A stretch of DNA of 64,000 bases from the NCBI GenBank assembly GCA_028751875.1, contig CM054159.1, positions 9,719,092-9,783,091 of the forward strand, written 5' to 3'. Both the position numbers and the translations under genes were made by a program. Source of the stretch: Rapana venosa. Lineage: Eukaryota > Mollusca > Gastropoda > Neogastropoda > Muricidae. The stretch's first letter is position 1, and every line of letters begins with the position of its first letter. The notes below the pieces were generated by a model that saw only the letters and a list, made by a program, of their open reading frames with translations, did no database searches and had not been told where the DNA came from. This document shows positions 44,056-54,783 of this stretch, in pieces.

Positions 44056-45293
44056 AAAAAAAAAATTTCTACCAAGGCGCTTTTAAAGACCTTCCCTGAA
44101 TTGGGATCTAACTTTGTATGACAGTCCCAAAAGATCACCATCAAACTCTTTCAAGGTCCAAAATCAAGCCCCTAAAAAAATCATAACAGGGGGAATGAAG
44201 TCTACACCCAATCAACAAAAGGGGAAAAAGTGATGGCTTCCTCCCCCATCTACAGAAGAGAACAGAAAGGCCCTGATCAATCAAAGAAATCGAGTGCATA
44301 CAGTCACCCAATGAAGACAAGGATTAAAAACTTCCTCAGGCGGGGTAAAGCGATCTAGCTTTGCCCCTTTAAACTAGAGGCTAGTACGGGAAAAAACCCG
44401 CAAGCTTCCGACCAGGGCGAACCTTTCTCTTTCTCTCTTGCCCCCACCACCTGGGAGAAAAAAATGTTCCCCAAAATAAAAACCTTGTCCCCACCCTAAC
44501 AACAAAAAAAGCAGGTGAAATTGTGAAAAAAACTTCCATAGCCTGTTGGAAAAAAGTACCCCAAGAAAGTGGATTCACATATACACCGATGGTCAGAACG
44601 ATGCTGTCAAAGGGGGAGGTGCGGGGGGGGTTTCATTCGTACCCTAAGGGAATGGGGAGGTGAAGCTATTAAAAAAGGCCTGCATTTTTAAACTACAAGT
44701 CTGAAGTAGAAGCCCCGATCCGAGAAATGCCCCAAAAGCAGAGTGGCAACAAAACCCAAGTGTCTTCCTGACTGACGCACTCTCTGGGCGTCCTAAATGC
44801 CGGACAAAATGAAGTTGGGAAGGGGACTGACGCCTTAACGCCTTACGCATAGGTCCAGTGGATCCCTTCCCCCTGTGGCATTAAGGGAAAAAGAACGCGA
44901 CAAGATGGCCAAATGGGGGCAAAAGGGGGGCAAGAGAACAAAACCCCTCAACCCAATGGAGATGAAAACCATCTCAAATCTCTCTTCAGATCACCACTAA
45001 ACCGCCCCCTTTTCACCGCTTTTACGACAAGCACGGTGGTCATTTTCAGTACCCCCAGGGCCAACAGGTGAACAAACACCTCACAGAAATAAAATTTTTA
45101 CCCCTTCTAGTGCCCCCGTGGAGAAAAAGAACAGGATGGCCCACATCTAAAGACGCAGGGCTCTCAGACGCAAGGTGGAAGTGTGGCCTGAGCCCCGCCC
45201 CGGGCAGAAACTGTCGGACGGGGAAGACCCGCGGCAACTGTGAAATTTTTCGAAGATCTGGTCCCAAAAACCCAGGAACGCAAAAGAAGAAGA
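44056..45293 (+). pseudogene. I/Ingi-like LINE: RNase H and C-terminal region (frame broken)
   Basis: YTDGQNDAVKGGG at about 44581 (first Asp), NYKSEVEAPI (Glu), FLTDALSG-like residues (Asp), VQWIPSPCGI at about 44856 (S-P-C for S-H-C), and a late VVIFST block. The order is that of RNase H domains in I-group LINEs. Many frame slips lie in homopolymers. The element ends near 45293. Confidence 0.7.
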
Positions 45294-45305
45294 ACTACTT
45301 TGGGG

Positions 45306-45480
45306 TTTTTTTCGGTTCTCTGTATCTTTTGTTCCTGTTTCCTTCTTTATCTATTTTATTTAGTGTTTTCTGTCTTTCTCTGCTGATTCTGCTTTGTTTT
45401 TTTGCTTTGTTTCTTTTTCTTCTTAAATTTGCTATTGTGAGGGGGTTTTTTCTCCTTTCTTTCTTCCTTATCTATCTTTG
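45306..45480 (+). repeat. Pyrimidine-rich spacer between two LINEs
   Basis: About 175 bp of T/C-rich sequence left between the insertion at 41098-45293 and the next LINE at 45496. Confidence 0.8.
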
Positions 45481-45495
45481 TCTTCTCTCATTCTG
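45481..45495 (+). repeat. Target-site duplication, left copy
   Basis: TCTTCTCTCATTCTG, repeated exactly at 54070-54084. Confidence 0.9.
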
Positions 45496-45684
45496 GGGTG
45501 AGATCTGTGACATTGTCTGGACAAGACGTGTGTCACAAAGCTCCGTTATTTTTGTCTATTGCAACGGACTGCGACATAGTCATAGTCCAAGATTTCGGCA
45601 GCGAGTATCTAAGATACCATACCATCAGGGGCTCTCGCCTTTCGTGCCACTTGTGGCTCCTTCGTCTCCACCTTCATTTCGTTT

Positions 45685-46170
45685 ATGGCGAAGAGGGCTG
45701 CTGAAAAGTTGGCCATGCACATCGCCACATTGACACTGCGAACACGATCGGACGGTGCAACCCTACGTTTGCTCCTCTCGTATTTGTACTGGGGCAGTTT
45801 GCTGCTGCGCTGCGGAGATGTGGAGCAGAACCCAGGACCCACCCGCCCGGGCAGACTGAGCAGTGCAGGACGGGGGACGGGGACGGACAGGACTGGCGCT
45901 TCTAGAGGCAGCGAGCAGACATCTCCATCTTCTCCCCAGGAGCCTTCGCTCGGAGACCTGATGGGTATGTTGCAGACTACGGACGGTAACATCAAAAGAC
46001 TGGACAATAACATCAGTGAGCTGAAAGAACAGTTTGCTGGACTGCACACTACTGTTCAGGACCTGAAGGACGAAGTGAAGGTTCTGAAAGAACAAAGTGT
46101 GGACTTGAAAAAACAAAATTCCGAACTTATGACTAGAGTAGAGAAAAAGCGAAAAAGACTGATGACTTAG
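45685..46170 (+). CDS. LINE ORF1 with 2A-like peptide and coiled coil
   Basis: The frame begins at 45685 (MAKRAAEKLAMHIATL). Residues 39-52 read LLLRCGDVEQNPGP followed by T, which fits the 2A consensus D-(V/I)-E-x-N-P-G-P. In such peptides the ribosome skips the Gly-Pro bond, here between Gly51 and Pro52, releasing a short leader. A Ser/Gly/Pro-rich linker (53-85) and a long heptad coiled coil (about 92-158) follow, as in LINE ORF1 trimers. The frame shifts at about 46150 and continues as the RRM-like part at 46150-46595. 2A-like sites at the N-terminus of LINE ORF1 are known from sea urchin, mollusc and other animal elements, so the type is not new. The copy is. Cell location is unknown; the hydrophobic leader (LLLSYLYWGSLLL) may also act as a signal. 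Confidence 0.85.
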   Translation: MAKRAAEKLAMHIATLTLRTRSDGATLRLLLSYLYWGSLLLRCGDVEQNPGPTRPGRLSSAGRGTGTDRTGASRGSEQTSPSSPQEPSLGDLMGMLQTTDGNIKRLDNNISELKEQFAGLHTTVQDLKDEVKVLKEQSVDLKKQNSELMTRVEKKRKRLMT

Positions 46171-46595
46171 AAAACAGAAGTAAGCGGAATAACCTGATCT
46201 TCCATGGTATTACTAGAGACCAAAATGAGTCAAGGGAAGAGCTGGAAGGGAAGTTGAGGGATGTTATTGTGGACAAACTCAATACGGCTAGAGAGGTGGA
46301 GTTTGACCGTTGTCACAGGTTGAATGGAAAACCTGATTCCCCCGTGATTGTGTGCTGCACCTTCTACAAAGACAAGATAGAGATGCTCAAAGCTAAACGT
46401 CATCTGAAGAGCAGTAACATCTTCATTGGGGAGATTTTTCACAACGGGTGAGAGACATCAGGCGAAAGCTGTCTCCCCACTTAAAACAAGCCAAGTCAGA
46501 GGGTAAAAGGGCCACCATGGTCTTTGACCATCTACTGATAGATGGCAGGAAATTTTTCCTGGATGACCACGATGCCCTGACAGAAAACAGATAGG
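46150..46595 (+). pseudogene. LINE ORF1, RRM-like and C-terminal domain
   Basis: DDLENRSKRNNLIFHGI, then VEFDRCHRLNGKPDSPVIV, YKDKIEMLKAKRHLKSSN and, after another slip, RVRDIRRKLSPHLKQAK and MVFDHLLIDGRKFFLDD match the RNA-binding half of L1-like ORF1 proteins. Two frameshifts break it from the coiled coil and within itself. Confidence 0.8.
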
Positions 46596-46789
46596 GAAGT
46601 GGCCGGCCTGTTTCTGACCAGGGTTTTTTCCAGGACAAAAATAGAGAGGGGAGAAAAGAAAAGTTGACACCGGCGCTATCGCCACGGTCTGTCACTGGTC
46701 ACGCTGACATTGCTGAACACTGCCAGGCGAATGAAAACAGCCAGGCTGAAGTGTCAGCAGGTTGCACGTGCATACACACAACTAGCACA

Positions 46790-47845
46790 GCGTGTATACA
46801 GTTTTCAAATAAACCCTTTTTTATGGAATGTCAACGGCTTATCTTCTAAGCTTTCTGATTGTTATTTCCTTTCATTTCTTCATACTTTTGATTTTATCTG
46901 CTTGGTTGAAACTTTTATGGAAGAATGCTCTGATTTATTTTCAGGATATAAATTTTTTTGCAAATCTGCAGTTAAATTTTCAAGGCAAGGGAGACGATCA
47001 GGAGGAGTGGTTTGTTTAGTAAAGAAGGAATTACAGTCCTTTGTTAAATATGTTGATGTCAATTATGCCAATTTCTGTGTGTTTTTTTAATTAATGAAAC
47101 ATTGTTTGGTTTGGATAAAGATGTGTTATATTTCTGCTCATATGTACCTCCAGAAAGTTCTTTTTATACCCATTTCGATGTGGAGAATGGAAAAAGTATG
47201 CTTGAGGAATGTCTGACTGAGTGTTTGTTATCACATGATGTTTATGTCATACTAAATGGTGATTTGAACAGTAGAACTGCCAATAATTCTCCGGATGTTT
47301 TTGCAGGTAATGTATTTGATAATCAACATAAAAGTAGTCCTGTTAGCTCTTCTCGTCACTCAGAAGATTGTGTTTTAAATAATTATGGAAAACTGCTGTT
47401 GAATATGTGCACTGCTTTGGATATGTGTATTTTGAATGGTAATTGTAAAGGCGACTTAGAAGGTCGCTTTACATATTTTTCAGAATCTGGTAGCAGTGTC
47501 AATGACTATTTTCTATTGTCCAAAAACTTATTTTCTAAAGTAATTGACTGCTGTGAACTAATTGTATTGATTCAGACCATATGCCTTTGAAGCTTTGCAT
47601 TTCTTTTCCTAATGAAAACACATGTGTGAAAAATCAAGAACAAGACTTTGTTATAGAAAAGTTAGTATGGAATGATGAGTATGCTCATGTTTTTGGTGAT
47701 AGGTTATGCAGTGACGATATAAGTATGAAGGTTAATATGGCCAAAAATGTAATAGATGTGGATGTAAATGATGCACTAAGTATGTTTAATGACTGCATTA
47801 AGGAAAGCGCGGTCTGTATGAAAAAAACGTGTTCATGTGAATAGT
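46790..47845 (+). pseudogene. 2A-LINE ORF2: AP endonuclease
   Basis: Three frames (to 47090, 47102-47590 and 47581-47844) join into one domain. NPFLWNVNGLSSKLSD starts it; FICLVETFMEE has the Glu; VILNGDLNSRTANN has Asp and Asn; VNDYFLLSKNL follows; and a DSDHMPL block (about 47570) has S-D-H. Slips sit in the T7 run at 47083-47089 and near 47568. The catalytic residues are kept. Confidence 0.85.
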
Positions 47846-48510
47846 AAAAAGCCAGCTGGTAACTGGTATGATCAGGAATGTGTGCTAAGTAAAAAGAAGG
47901 TAAGAAAATTGTTACGAACATGTACACGTTCACGCACAGCAAATGATAAAGATGCCTTTTTAATTGCAAGGCGCGAATATAAGAATCTATCAAAGAGAAA
48001 ACAGAGACAATTCAATAAGTCTTTTGTAGAGAAACTTGTAACTTCAGCAACCAATCAGAGAGAGTTTTGGAACACTGTTCATCAAATGTCATTTAAAGGG
48101 AAACAACCCAGATGCAATAATATAACTACCGATGAATGGTTCTCTCATTTTAAAGCTTTGCTACAATCAGGTCCCGAAAATGTTGTTAATGAAGATATAT
48201 CGGAGGATAGCACTAACGATTACATGAATCGCCCTATTTCTAAAGAGGAAGTTTTGATAGTTGTAAGAAAACTTAAAAATCGTAAGGCAGCTGGTCCTGA
48301 TGTGAACTGTTTAAAAATTCATCTGATCAAGTTGTACAATTTTTCATAAAGTTGTTTAATAAATTATTCGATGATGGTGTATACCCAAATAATTGGAATG
48401 AATCTGTTATTTTGCCACTTTACAAGAAAGGTAGTGTAAATAACCCTAACAACTATAGAGGAATCTCACTTGATGTAAGTAGTAAACTTTATGGCATAAT
48501 TATTAATAGA
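47837..48510 (+). pseudogene. 2A-LINE ORF2: connector and RT fingers, up to the RTE insertion
   Basis: KKPAGNWYDQECVLSKKK and a basic connector lead to RPISKEEVLIVVRKLKNRKA and AGPD, then after one slip FIKLFNKLFDDGVYPNNWNE, SVILPLYKKG and NPNNYRGISLDVSSKLYG. The coding sequence breaks at IIINR where the RTE inserted (48511). It resumes as RCLQEWVDENN at 51623. Confidence 0.85.
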
Positions 48511-48672
48511 GGTCAGGTCAGTCAGAGAACCCAAAACATATGGAGACTTGGAGAGGAGATTGGCGCCACCAAGGAATATCCTAAGCCCACAGACAAGACA
48601 TGAAAGACAAATGCAAAGCCAATATGATACCGGATCGGTCGAGGCCCGGGTTACCAACGACCGCGCTTTCCA

Positions 48673-49374
48673 TTGATCAACACCAGGGTGAAAAGTGATA
48701 AGTCAGCTACTGGAGTTAAAACATTACTTAAGCTCCCTAGAGAACAAATCACCATTGGTACATGGAACGTCCGTACACTCTACCAGTGCGGAAAAATCAA
48801 AGAACTAGAGTATGAGCTTAGCAGCTATAAATGGGACATTATTGGACTAGGAGAAGTGAGATGGACAGGATTTGGTGAGACATTGACTGAAGAAGGCAAC
48901 AAGATCTGGTACAGTGGCCAAGAGAAACATCACCAACATGGAGTGGCATTTATTGTCAGAAAGGAACCAGTGGGGTGCATTATCAGCTGTACACCGGCTT
49001 CCAGTAGGATTATCAGCATCCAGGTGTCGGCCAAGCCCAAGAACATCACCATCATACAAATCTATGCACCATCATCTGACCATGCAGATGAAGAAGTAGA
49101 AGAATTTTACGAAGGTCTTGAAGAGACCATTATGAAAATACCCAAGAAGGACATCATCATCATCCAAGGGGATTTTAACGCCAAAGTAGGTCCTGACTCT
49201 TACAACCAATGGGCCGGAACAGTTGGTCAGTTTGGAACTGGAGAGACCAACGACAGGGGATTACGTCTGCTGGAGTTTGCCTGCACCCACAGACTTACCA
49301 TTGCCAATACCCTCTTATCCCCACAAGCAGTCAAGGAGGACAACCTGGCATGCGCCAAACGGCAAGATCCATAA
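48673..49374 (+). pseudogene. RTE: AP endonuclease
   Basis: TIGTWNVRTLYQ, DIIGLGEVRWTG (catalytic Glu), IIIQGDFNAKVG (Asp, Asn), GTGETNDRGLRLLEFA and, after one slip at about 49330, QIDFILTPRRF and GSDHDLVL (S-D-H) form the whole domain, with catalytic residues kept. The frame as given opens at TTG. An in-frame ATG is lacking near the start, so translation from this copy is doubtful. Confidence 0.88.
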
Positions 49375-51605
49375 CCAAATAGATTTTATCTTAACACCAC
49401 GGCGCTTCAAATCCAGCATCAACAGAGCCAGAACAAGAACCTACCCTGGAGCTGACATAGGCAGCGACCACGACCTTGTGCTGCTGGTATTCAAAATGAA
49501 GCTGAAGAAAAACAAACAGCCTGCAAACCCACGTATCAAATTTGACGTGGACAAACTGAAAGATCCAGATGTCGAGGAGATCTTCCAAGCTAAGCTTGGC
49601 GGACGTTTTGCGGCATTAACCCTCCTGGACAATGACATCAATGACCTCACCAACAACTTAAATGAGGCAGTCCGAGAAACAGCAGAGGAGGTACTCGGTC
49701 GTCAGAGGAATAAACACCAGCCATGGACTACCAATGACATCTTGGACCTCTGCGATACAAGAAGAGCACTGAAACCAACCAGGTCTTCCAACCCTAAAGA
49801 ATACCGGGAGGCCAACAATCTTGTGAAGAAGTCCATGTTAAAGGCCAGAGAGAAGTGGATCAGTGATCAATGTGATGAGATCGAAAAAAGCATGAAAGTG
49901 GGCAACAGTAAAAAGGCATACGACACCCTGAAGAAACTCACAAAACCACTTCAAACCAAATCATCAGTCATTGAAGACAGCTCCGGAAACCTTCTCACAG
50001 AAAGCTCAGCTGCATTGAACAGGTGGTCTGAGTATTGTCAAGAACTGTACAACTACCCAGTACAACCGGACAAGAGCATAATAGAAGAGAAAGCAGCAAC
50101 ATCAAGAGCACCCTCGCCATTACCTATACCGAGGGAAGAAGTGGAAGAAGCCATCCGCAGCTTACCAGTAGGAAAGTCCCCAGGAGCAGACAACATACCA
50201 GCTGAGCTGCTCAAGCATGGTGGCGAAACGGTCATCACACATGTTACAGCTATCTGTCAGAAGATTTGGGAGACAAAACAGTGGCCAACAGAATGGACAC
50301 AATCACTCATCATACCCCTGCCCAAGAAGGGGAATTTACGCCAATGCCAAAACTATAGAACAATCAGTCTCATCAGCCACGCCAGCAAGATAATGCTCAA
50401 ATTTATTTTGAATCGACTCAAGAAGGAGGCAGAATAACACCTTGCAGAGGAACAAGCTGGGTTTAGGGCAGGCAGGAGCACAATCGAACAGATTTTTAAC
50501 TGCCACATCCTGATGGAAAAACATCTTCAACATCAGAAAGACCTGTTCCACAACTTCATCGACTTCAGAATGTTTGGCATTGAAGAAGGACTAGTGCAAA
50601 CCATTCAAGCACTATACAACACCGCAAGCAGTGCAGTCCTTCTGAACAATCAGGTCGGAGACTACTTCAAAACCACAGTTGGGTCCGACAAAGGATGCCT
50701 GTTATCTCCAGTCCCTGTTTAATCTGTTCTTGGAAAACATATGAGAGAGACCCTCCATGACTTTCACTCTACCATCTCCATTGGCAGCAGACCCCTCAAC
50801 AACTTGCGGTTTGCCGATGACATTGACCTCATGGGCGGAAGTAACACAGAGCTGCAAGATCTTACGACCAGACTTGAGAACAGAGCTGGAGCATATGGGA
50901 TGGAGGTGAGCTCAAAGTAAAGTACTTGTGAACAGCACGAGCAACGCCACTGCTAAAATTTACATGAACGGCCAACAACTGGAGGAGGTAGACGCTTTTA
51001 AATACCTTGGCGCTACACTCACAAAGGACGGGCGATCAACAACAAAAATCAAAGTCAGAATAGCCATGGCAACATCCTCCATGACAAAACTCACCACCAT
51101 ATGGAAAAGTAAAGAGATCAGTTTCCCAATCAAACTAAAGCTCTACAAAGCCCTAATTCAGACTATCCTGCTGTACGGAAGTGAAACCTGGACATTGACT
51201 GCTGAAACAGCAAAGCGAATCCAGTCATTTGAAACAAAATGCCATAGAAAACTGCTGGGCATATCCTGGAGAGAACGAAAGACCAATGAATTTGTCAAGA
51301 GTCAAATAACACGGCTGGCAGGTCCACAGGAACCCCTTCTCACCATCGTCAAGAAGAAAAAGCTGACATGGTTCGGCCACGTCACCCGCCACAACACTCT
51401 GCCAAAAACAGTACTGCAGGGAACACTCGAAGGTGGCAGAAGGAGGGGAAGACAGAACAAGTCATGGATGGACATCAGAGAATGGACCAGGATGAATGAC
51501 TCGGCACTACTGCACAGAGCCGAGGACCGAGATGGATGGAGGAGGCTTACCACGGCATCGTCTTTCGTGTCTCCCCCACGACCGCCAAGGTCACGGGTCT
51601 GATGA
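49330..51605 (+). pseudogene. RTE: connector, reverse transcriptase and C-terminus (broken)
   Basis: One open frame to 50437 carries the connector and VGKSPGADNIPAELLKHGG, SLIIPLPKKGNLRQCQNYRT and ISLISHASKIMLKFILNRLK. A TAA at 50435 (GAA-TAA where GAA-GAA is expected) ends it. Then come EEQAGFRAGRSTIEQIFN and HNFIDF, where about 50 bp seem deleted so that the rest of motif A is lost. NIEEG-like residues, a 2-base slip at 50712 and FADDIDLMGGS at 50810 (motif C, Asp pair kept) follow. The thumb and C-terminus (YLGATLTKDGRS, LLYGSETWTL, WFGHVTRHNTLPKTVLQG) are open at 50928-51602. The copy is therefore inactive. Confidence 0.88.
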
Positions 51606-51622
51606 TGATGATGATTAATAGA

Positions 51623-52964
51623 TGTTTACAAGAATGGGTAGATGAAAACAATAGTACAGGTGATCATCAGGCTGGTTTTAAAAAGGGTTATACAACTGTA
51701 GACCATATGTTTACCTTGTTAGCACTTGTTCAGAAACAATTTGCACATAATTGAAAACTCTATGCTGCTTTTATTGACTTTGAGAAAGCGTTCGACTCCA
51801 TTAATCGTAATATTCTTTGGTCTGTTTTGGATAAGAATGGTTTTAAAGGTAAAATGTATAGAAGTGTTAGAAGCATGTATAATACTGTAAACGTTAGAGT
51901 TCGTTGTGGTGATAAATTGACGGATTATGTTAACTGTACTGCTGGTGTGAAACAGGGGGATGCCTGCAGCCCAGTTTTATTTTCCATGTTCATTAACGAG
52001 TTAGGAATAGAAGTTATTAATAATGGAAGACATGGGGCTTTGTTATCTATTGATGCTTTTGAATTGTTCATACTTTTGTTAGCTGACCATGTTATTCTAC
52101 TGTCAGAGACTTGACGGGTTTGCAGACACAACTAACCAACTTGCATCGATAAGCTACAAAACTTCAGTTAAAAGTTAATACAACATCATAGTATTTCGAA
52201 AGGGAGGTTATCTTAGTATAAGAGAAAGGTGGGTTTATAATGGAATATTAATGCCAGTAGTTAATGTTTATAAATATTTAGGAATATTCTTCTCTACTCG
52301 TTTGAGTTTTAGTGGAGCCTGTAAAGATCTTGCAAGTAGGGCCAAAAATGTGTTGCTATTTATCATGAAAAAGCTACGAATACTCGACAATGATTCGTTT
52401 AAGGTGTTAATTAGGTTATTTGATGCCCAAGTTCAACCCATTATGCAGTACGAATCTGAATTATGGGGGCTAAAAAAAGCTGATGTCCATTGTGAACATG
52501 TTCATACTTTTGCTTTAAAGAGATATTTAGGTGTATTAGGTGTAGATAAGCGAACTCCTAATGATCTAGTTTACGGTAAAACGAACCGCCACCCCATTTA
52601 CACAGTATCCACTTTTAATTGTATCTGCTATTGGTTTAATTTATTGCACATGACTAACGATAGAATACCACGTAAAGCATATGATATATTATGTAATTTA
52701 GATACTAGAGGTAAAGAAAATTGGGTAACCAGGGTGCGTGTATGTTTGTTTGAAAATGGGTTTGGCTTCGTTTGGCAAAATCAGGGCGTTGGCTATGTTG
52801 ATAGTTTTATACGTGTTTTTCGTCAACGCTTAGTAGATTGTTCTTGGCAGAAATTGTCTGATCATATTCAGAATAGCGACAGATTTACTGTTTACAGAAC
52901 GTTTTGTACTGTTTCTGACTTGAAGCCATATTTATGGCAAGATATGGATAAACAATGTTTATAA
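51623..52964 (+). pseudogene. 2A-LINE ORF2: RT palm and thumb, after the RTE
   Basis: HQAGFKKGYTTVDHMFTLLA, a TGA in AHN-stop-KLYAA, then FIDFEKAFDSINRNILW (motif A), VKQGDACSPVLFSMFINE, and LLLADHVILLSE at 52076, where the second Asp of the A-D-D box is His. YKYLGIFFSTRLSFSGACKD and the long thumb region (52251-52964) are open. The D-to-H change alone would kill the enzyme. Confidence 0.85.
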
Positions 52965-53015
52965 TGATAAGATTTAGATTAGGTGTATCAGAATTAGCTG
53001 TTCATTATTATAGGT

Positions 53016-53673
53016 CTACCTCCTCTGGAGGAGGTAGACGCTTTTAAATACCTTGGCGCTACACTCACAAAGGACGGGCGATCGAGGACAGAAATCAAAG
53101 TCAGAATAGTCATTGCAACATCTTCCATGACAAAACTCGCCACCATATGGAAAAGTAAAGAGATCAGTTTCCCAATCAAACTAAAGCTCTACAAAGCCCT
53201 AATTCAGACTATCCTGCTGTACGGAAGTGAAACCTGGACATTGACTGCTGAAACAGCAAAGCGAATCCAGTCATTTGAAACAAAATGCCATAGAAAACTG
53301 CTGGGCATATCCTGGAGAGAACGAAAGACCAATGAATTTGTCAAGAGTCAAATAAACACGGCTGGCAGTCCACAGGAACCCCTTTCTCACCATCGCCAAG
53401 AAGAAAAAGCTGACAGGTTCGGCCACGTCACCCGCCACAACACTCTGCCAAAAACAGTACTGCAGGGAACACTCGAAGGTGGCAGAAAGAGGGGAAGAAA
53501 GAACAAGTCATGGATGGACAACATCAGAGAATGGACCAGGATGAATGACTCGGCACTACTGCGCAGAGCCGAGGACCGAGATGGATGGAAGAGGCTTACC
53601 ACGGCATTGTCTTTCGTGTCTCCTCCACGACCACCAAGGTCACGGGACTGATGATGATGATGATGATGATGAC
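53016..53673 (+). mobile_element. RTE-like LINE, 5'-truncated, nested insertion 2
   Basis: ATTATAGGT at 53007-53015 and 53674-53682 is the target-site duplication. The insert matches 50980-51613 closely, including the (GAT)n tail and the LLYGSETWTLTAET block, and carries the open frame 53127-53651. Its first 22 bases form a palindrome (CTACCTCCT, then AGGAGGTAG), which is not in the source element and marks a rearranged 5' junction. Confidence 0.92.
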
Positions 53674-54069
53674 ATTATAGGTATAGAAATGTTGGTAATG
53701 ATGAATTGATTTGTCCTCTGTGTAAAGAGGCAGAAGAAAACGAAGTTCATTTTGTTCTATGCCGCCTTGTTTTAACAACGATTCGAGAACAGTTTATTAA
53801 GCCCGAATATTATAGACAGCCATCCTTGTTGATGTCATCATCCTCTCCTGAAGTAGTCCCTAATTTTGCCTTGTATTTATGTAAAGCTTTTAAGCTTAGA
53901 GACCTTGTTATGTCGTGAGAATCATTTTTATCATATGCAATCAGTCTGTATTCACTTTTTTCCTTTCATTTTTGGATAGTACTACATGTGTTGCAATTAT
54001 CATGCCATGTTCGTATACCCCTTCATAAGGTGTCTTGGCCTATAAATGAATAAACAATCCGAATCCGAA
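53674..54069 (+). pseudogene. 2A-LINE ORF2: zinc knuckle and 3' UTR
   Basis: ELICPLCKEAEENEVHFVLC gives the C-x-x-C-x(7)-H-x(4)-C knuckle, and the ORF stops at 53918. The 3' UTR ends in AATAAACAATCCGAATCCG. It joins the frame before the insertion (LGVSELAVHYY). Confidence 0.85.
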
Positions 54070-54084
54070 TCTTCTCTCATTCTG

Positions 54085-54635
54085 CTATTTAGTTGTTTTT
54101 TCTTCCGTTTTGCTTGGGGGGTTTCTTTCCGTTTTTCCTCCCTTTTTTCATCATTTTCTTCTGGTTTCACGGGGGAGGGGGATCTGCTTCTTTTTTCACC
54201 TGCTTCTTTTTGTCTCCTGCCTGTTCTTTTGCTTTCTTTTTTTCTTTTTGCTTCTTTTTGGTTCTTGCTTTCCATTTTCTTCTTCTTCTTCTTCTTCTTC
54301 TTTTTCTTCAGTTTCTTCTGTTTTTTTCTTGTGTTTTGTTTCTTCATCCACTTTTTTTTCCGCTTTTTCTTGTGGCTTTTTTTTCAAAAATCTTTTTCTG
54401 GCCTTGTCTCTTTTATTTATTTTCCCTTTATTTTCGTCTTGTTGTTGTTATTTTACTTTTTGTCTTTTTGCTTTGCCCCTGCTCCTATTTTTACGCTCTA
54501 TCTGTCTTCTTTTTGCTATTCCCTGTAGCTTTTGTCGCTTTTCCCGCTTTTCTTATTTTATCTTTTTTTACGTCTGTTTCTTGAGTTTTCTCCCTTTTCC
54601 TGCAGTTCTTTTTTTTCCCCTCACTAAGTTGCACA
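54085..54635 (+). repeat. Pyrimidine-rich tract (right flank of the 2A-LINE)
   Basis: T/C-rich sequence with (TTC)n at 54281-54311, the continuation of the tract interrupted at 45495. Confidence 0.8.
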
Positions 54636-54639
54636 TTTC

Positions 54640-54783
54640 CAAGGGGGTGTTTGTCACAGGTTGTCATTTTTGTCATGTTCAACAGGATTCAACGTCTTAA
54701 GTCTAGTATTTCTTTTTCTTTTTTAAAATCCGAAAATCGCCAATGCCGAATTCTGTTTAAATAGGAAGGGACATCACCCATGC
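54640..54783 (+). repeat. Dispersed repeat B, copy 1
   Basis: Shares GTTTGTCACAGGTTGTCATT, AAAATCCGAAAATCGCCAAT, GAATTC and CATCACCCATG in order with 60062-60213. Identity is perhaps three quarters by eye. Confidence 0.7.

Larger units (their letters stand above)
41088..45305 (+). mobile_element. I/Ingi-like LINE, near full length
   Basis: ACTACTTGGG (41088-41097) and ACTACTTTGGGG (45294-45305) form a probable target-site duplication differing only in homopolymer length. They enclose about 4.2 kb with a 5' UTR (41098-41564), an AP endonuclease, a reverse transcriptase, an RNase H and an A-rich end (CAAAAGAAGAAGA). The left flank matches array 2 units, so the element landed in satellite DNA. 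Confidence 0.8.
48511..51613 (+). mobile_element. RTE-like LINE, near full length, nested insertion
   Basis: ATTAATAGA at 48502-48510 and 51614-51622 is a 9-bp target-site duplication. The 3103-bp insert starts GGTCAGGTCAGTCAGAG and ends in (GAT)n, as RTE elements do. It splits the RT of the 2A-LINE. Its length is close to a complete RTE. Confidence 0.92.
45496..54069 (+). mobile_element. Full-length LINE with 2A-like ORF1, carrying two nested RTE insertions
   Basis: A perfect 15-bp target-site duplication bounds the element. Removing the two nested insertions (each with one copy of its duplication) leaves about 4.8 kb: a 5' UTR (45496-45684), ORF1 with a 2A-like site, coiled coil and RRM-like domain, ORF2 with AP endonuclease, reverse transcriptase and zinc knuckle, and a 3' end with AATAAACAATCCGAATCCG. 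The duplication is still perfect, though both ORFs have frameshifts. Confidence 0.9.

Noticed and set aside
45811..45840. The 2A-like motif as a sign of an integrated RNA virus
   Set aside because: It opens a LINE ORF1 followed by coiled coil, RRM-like domain, AP endonuclease and LINE RT within one target-site duplication; no viral domain is seen.
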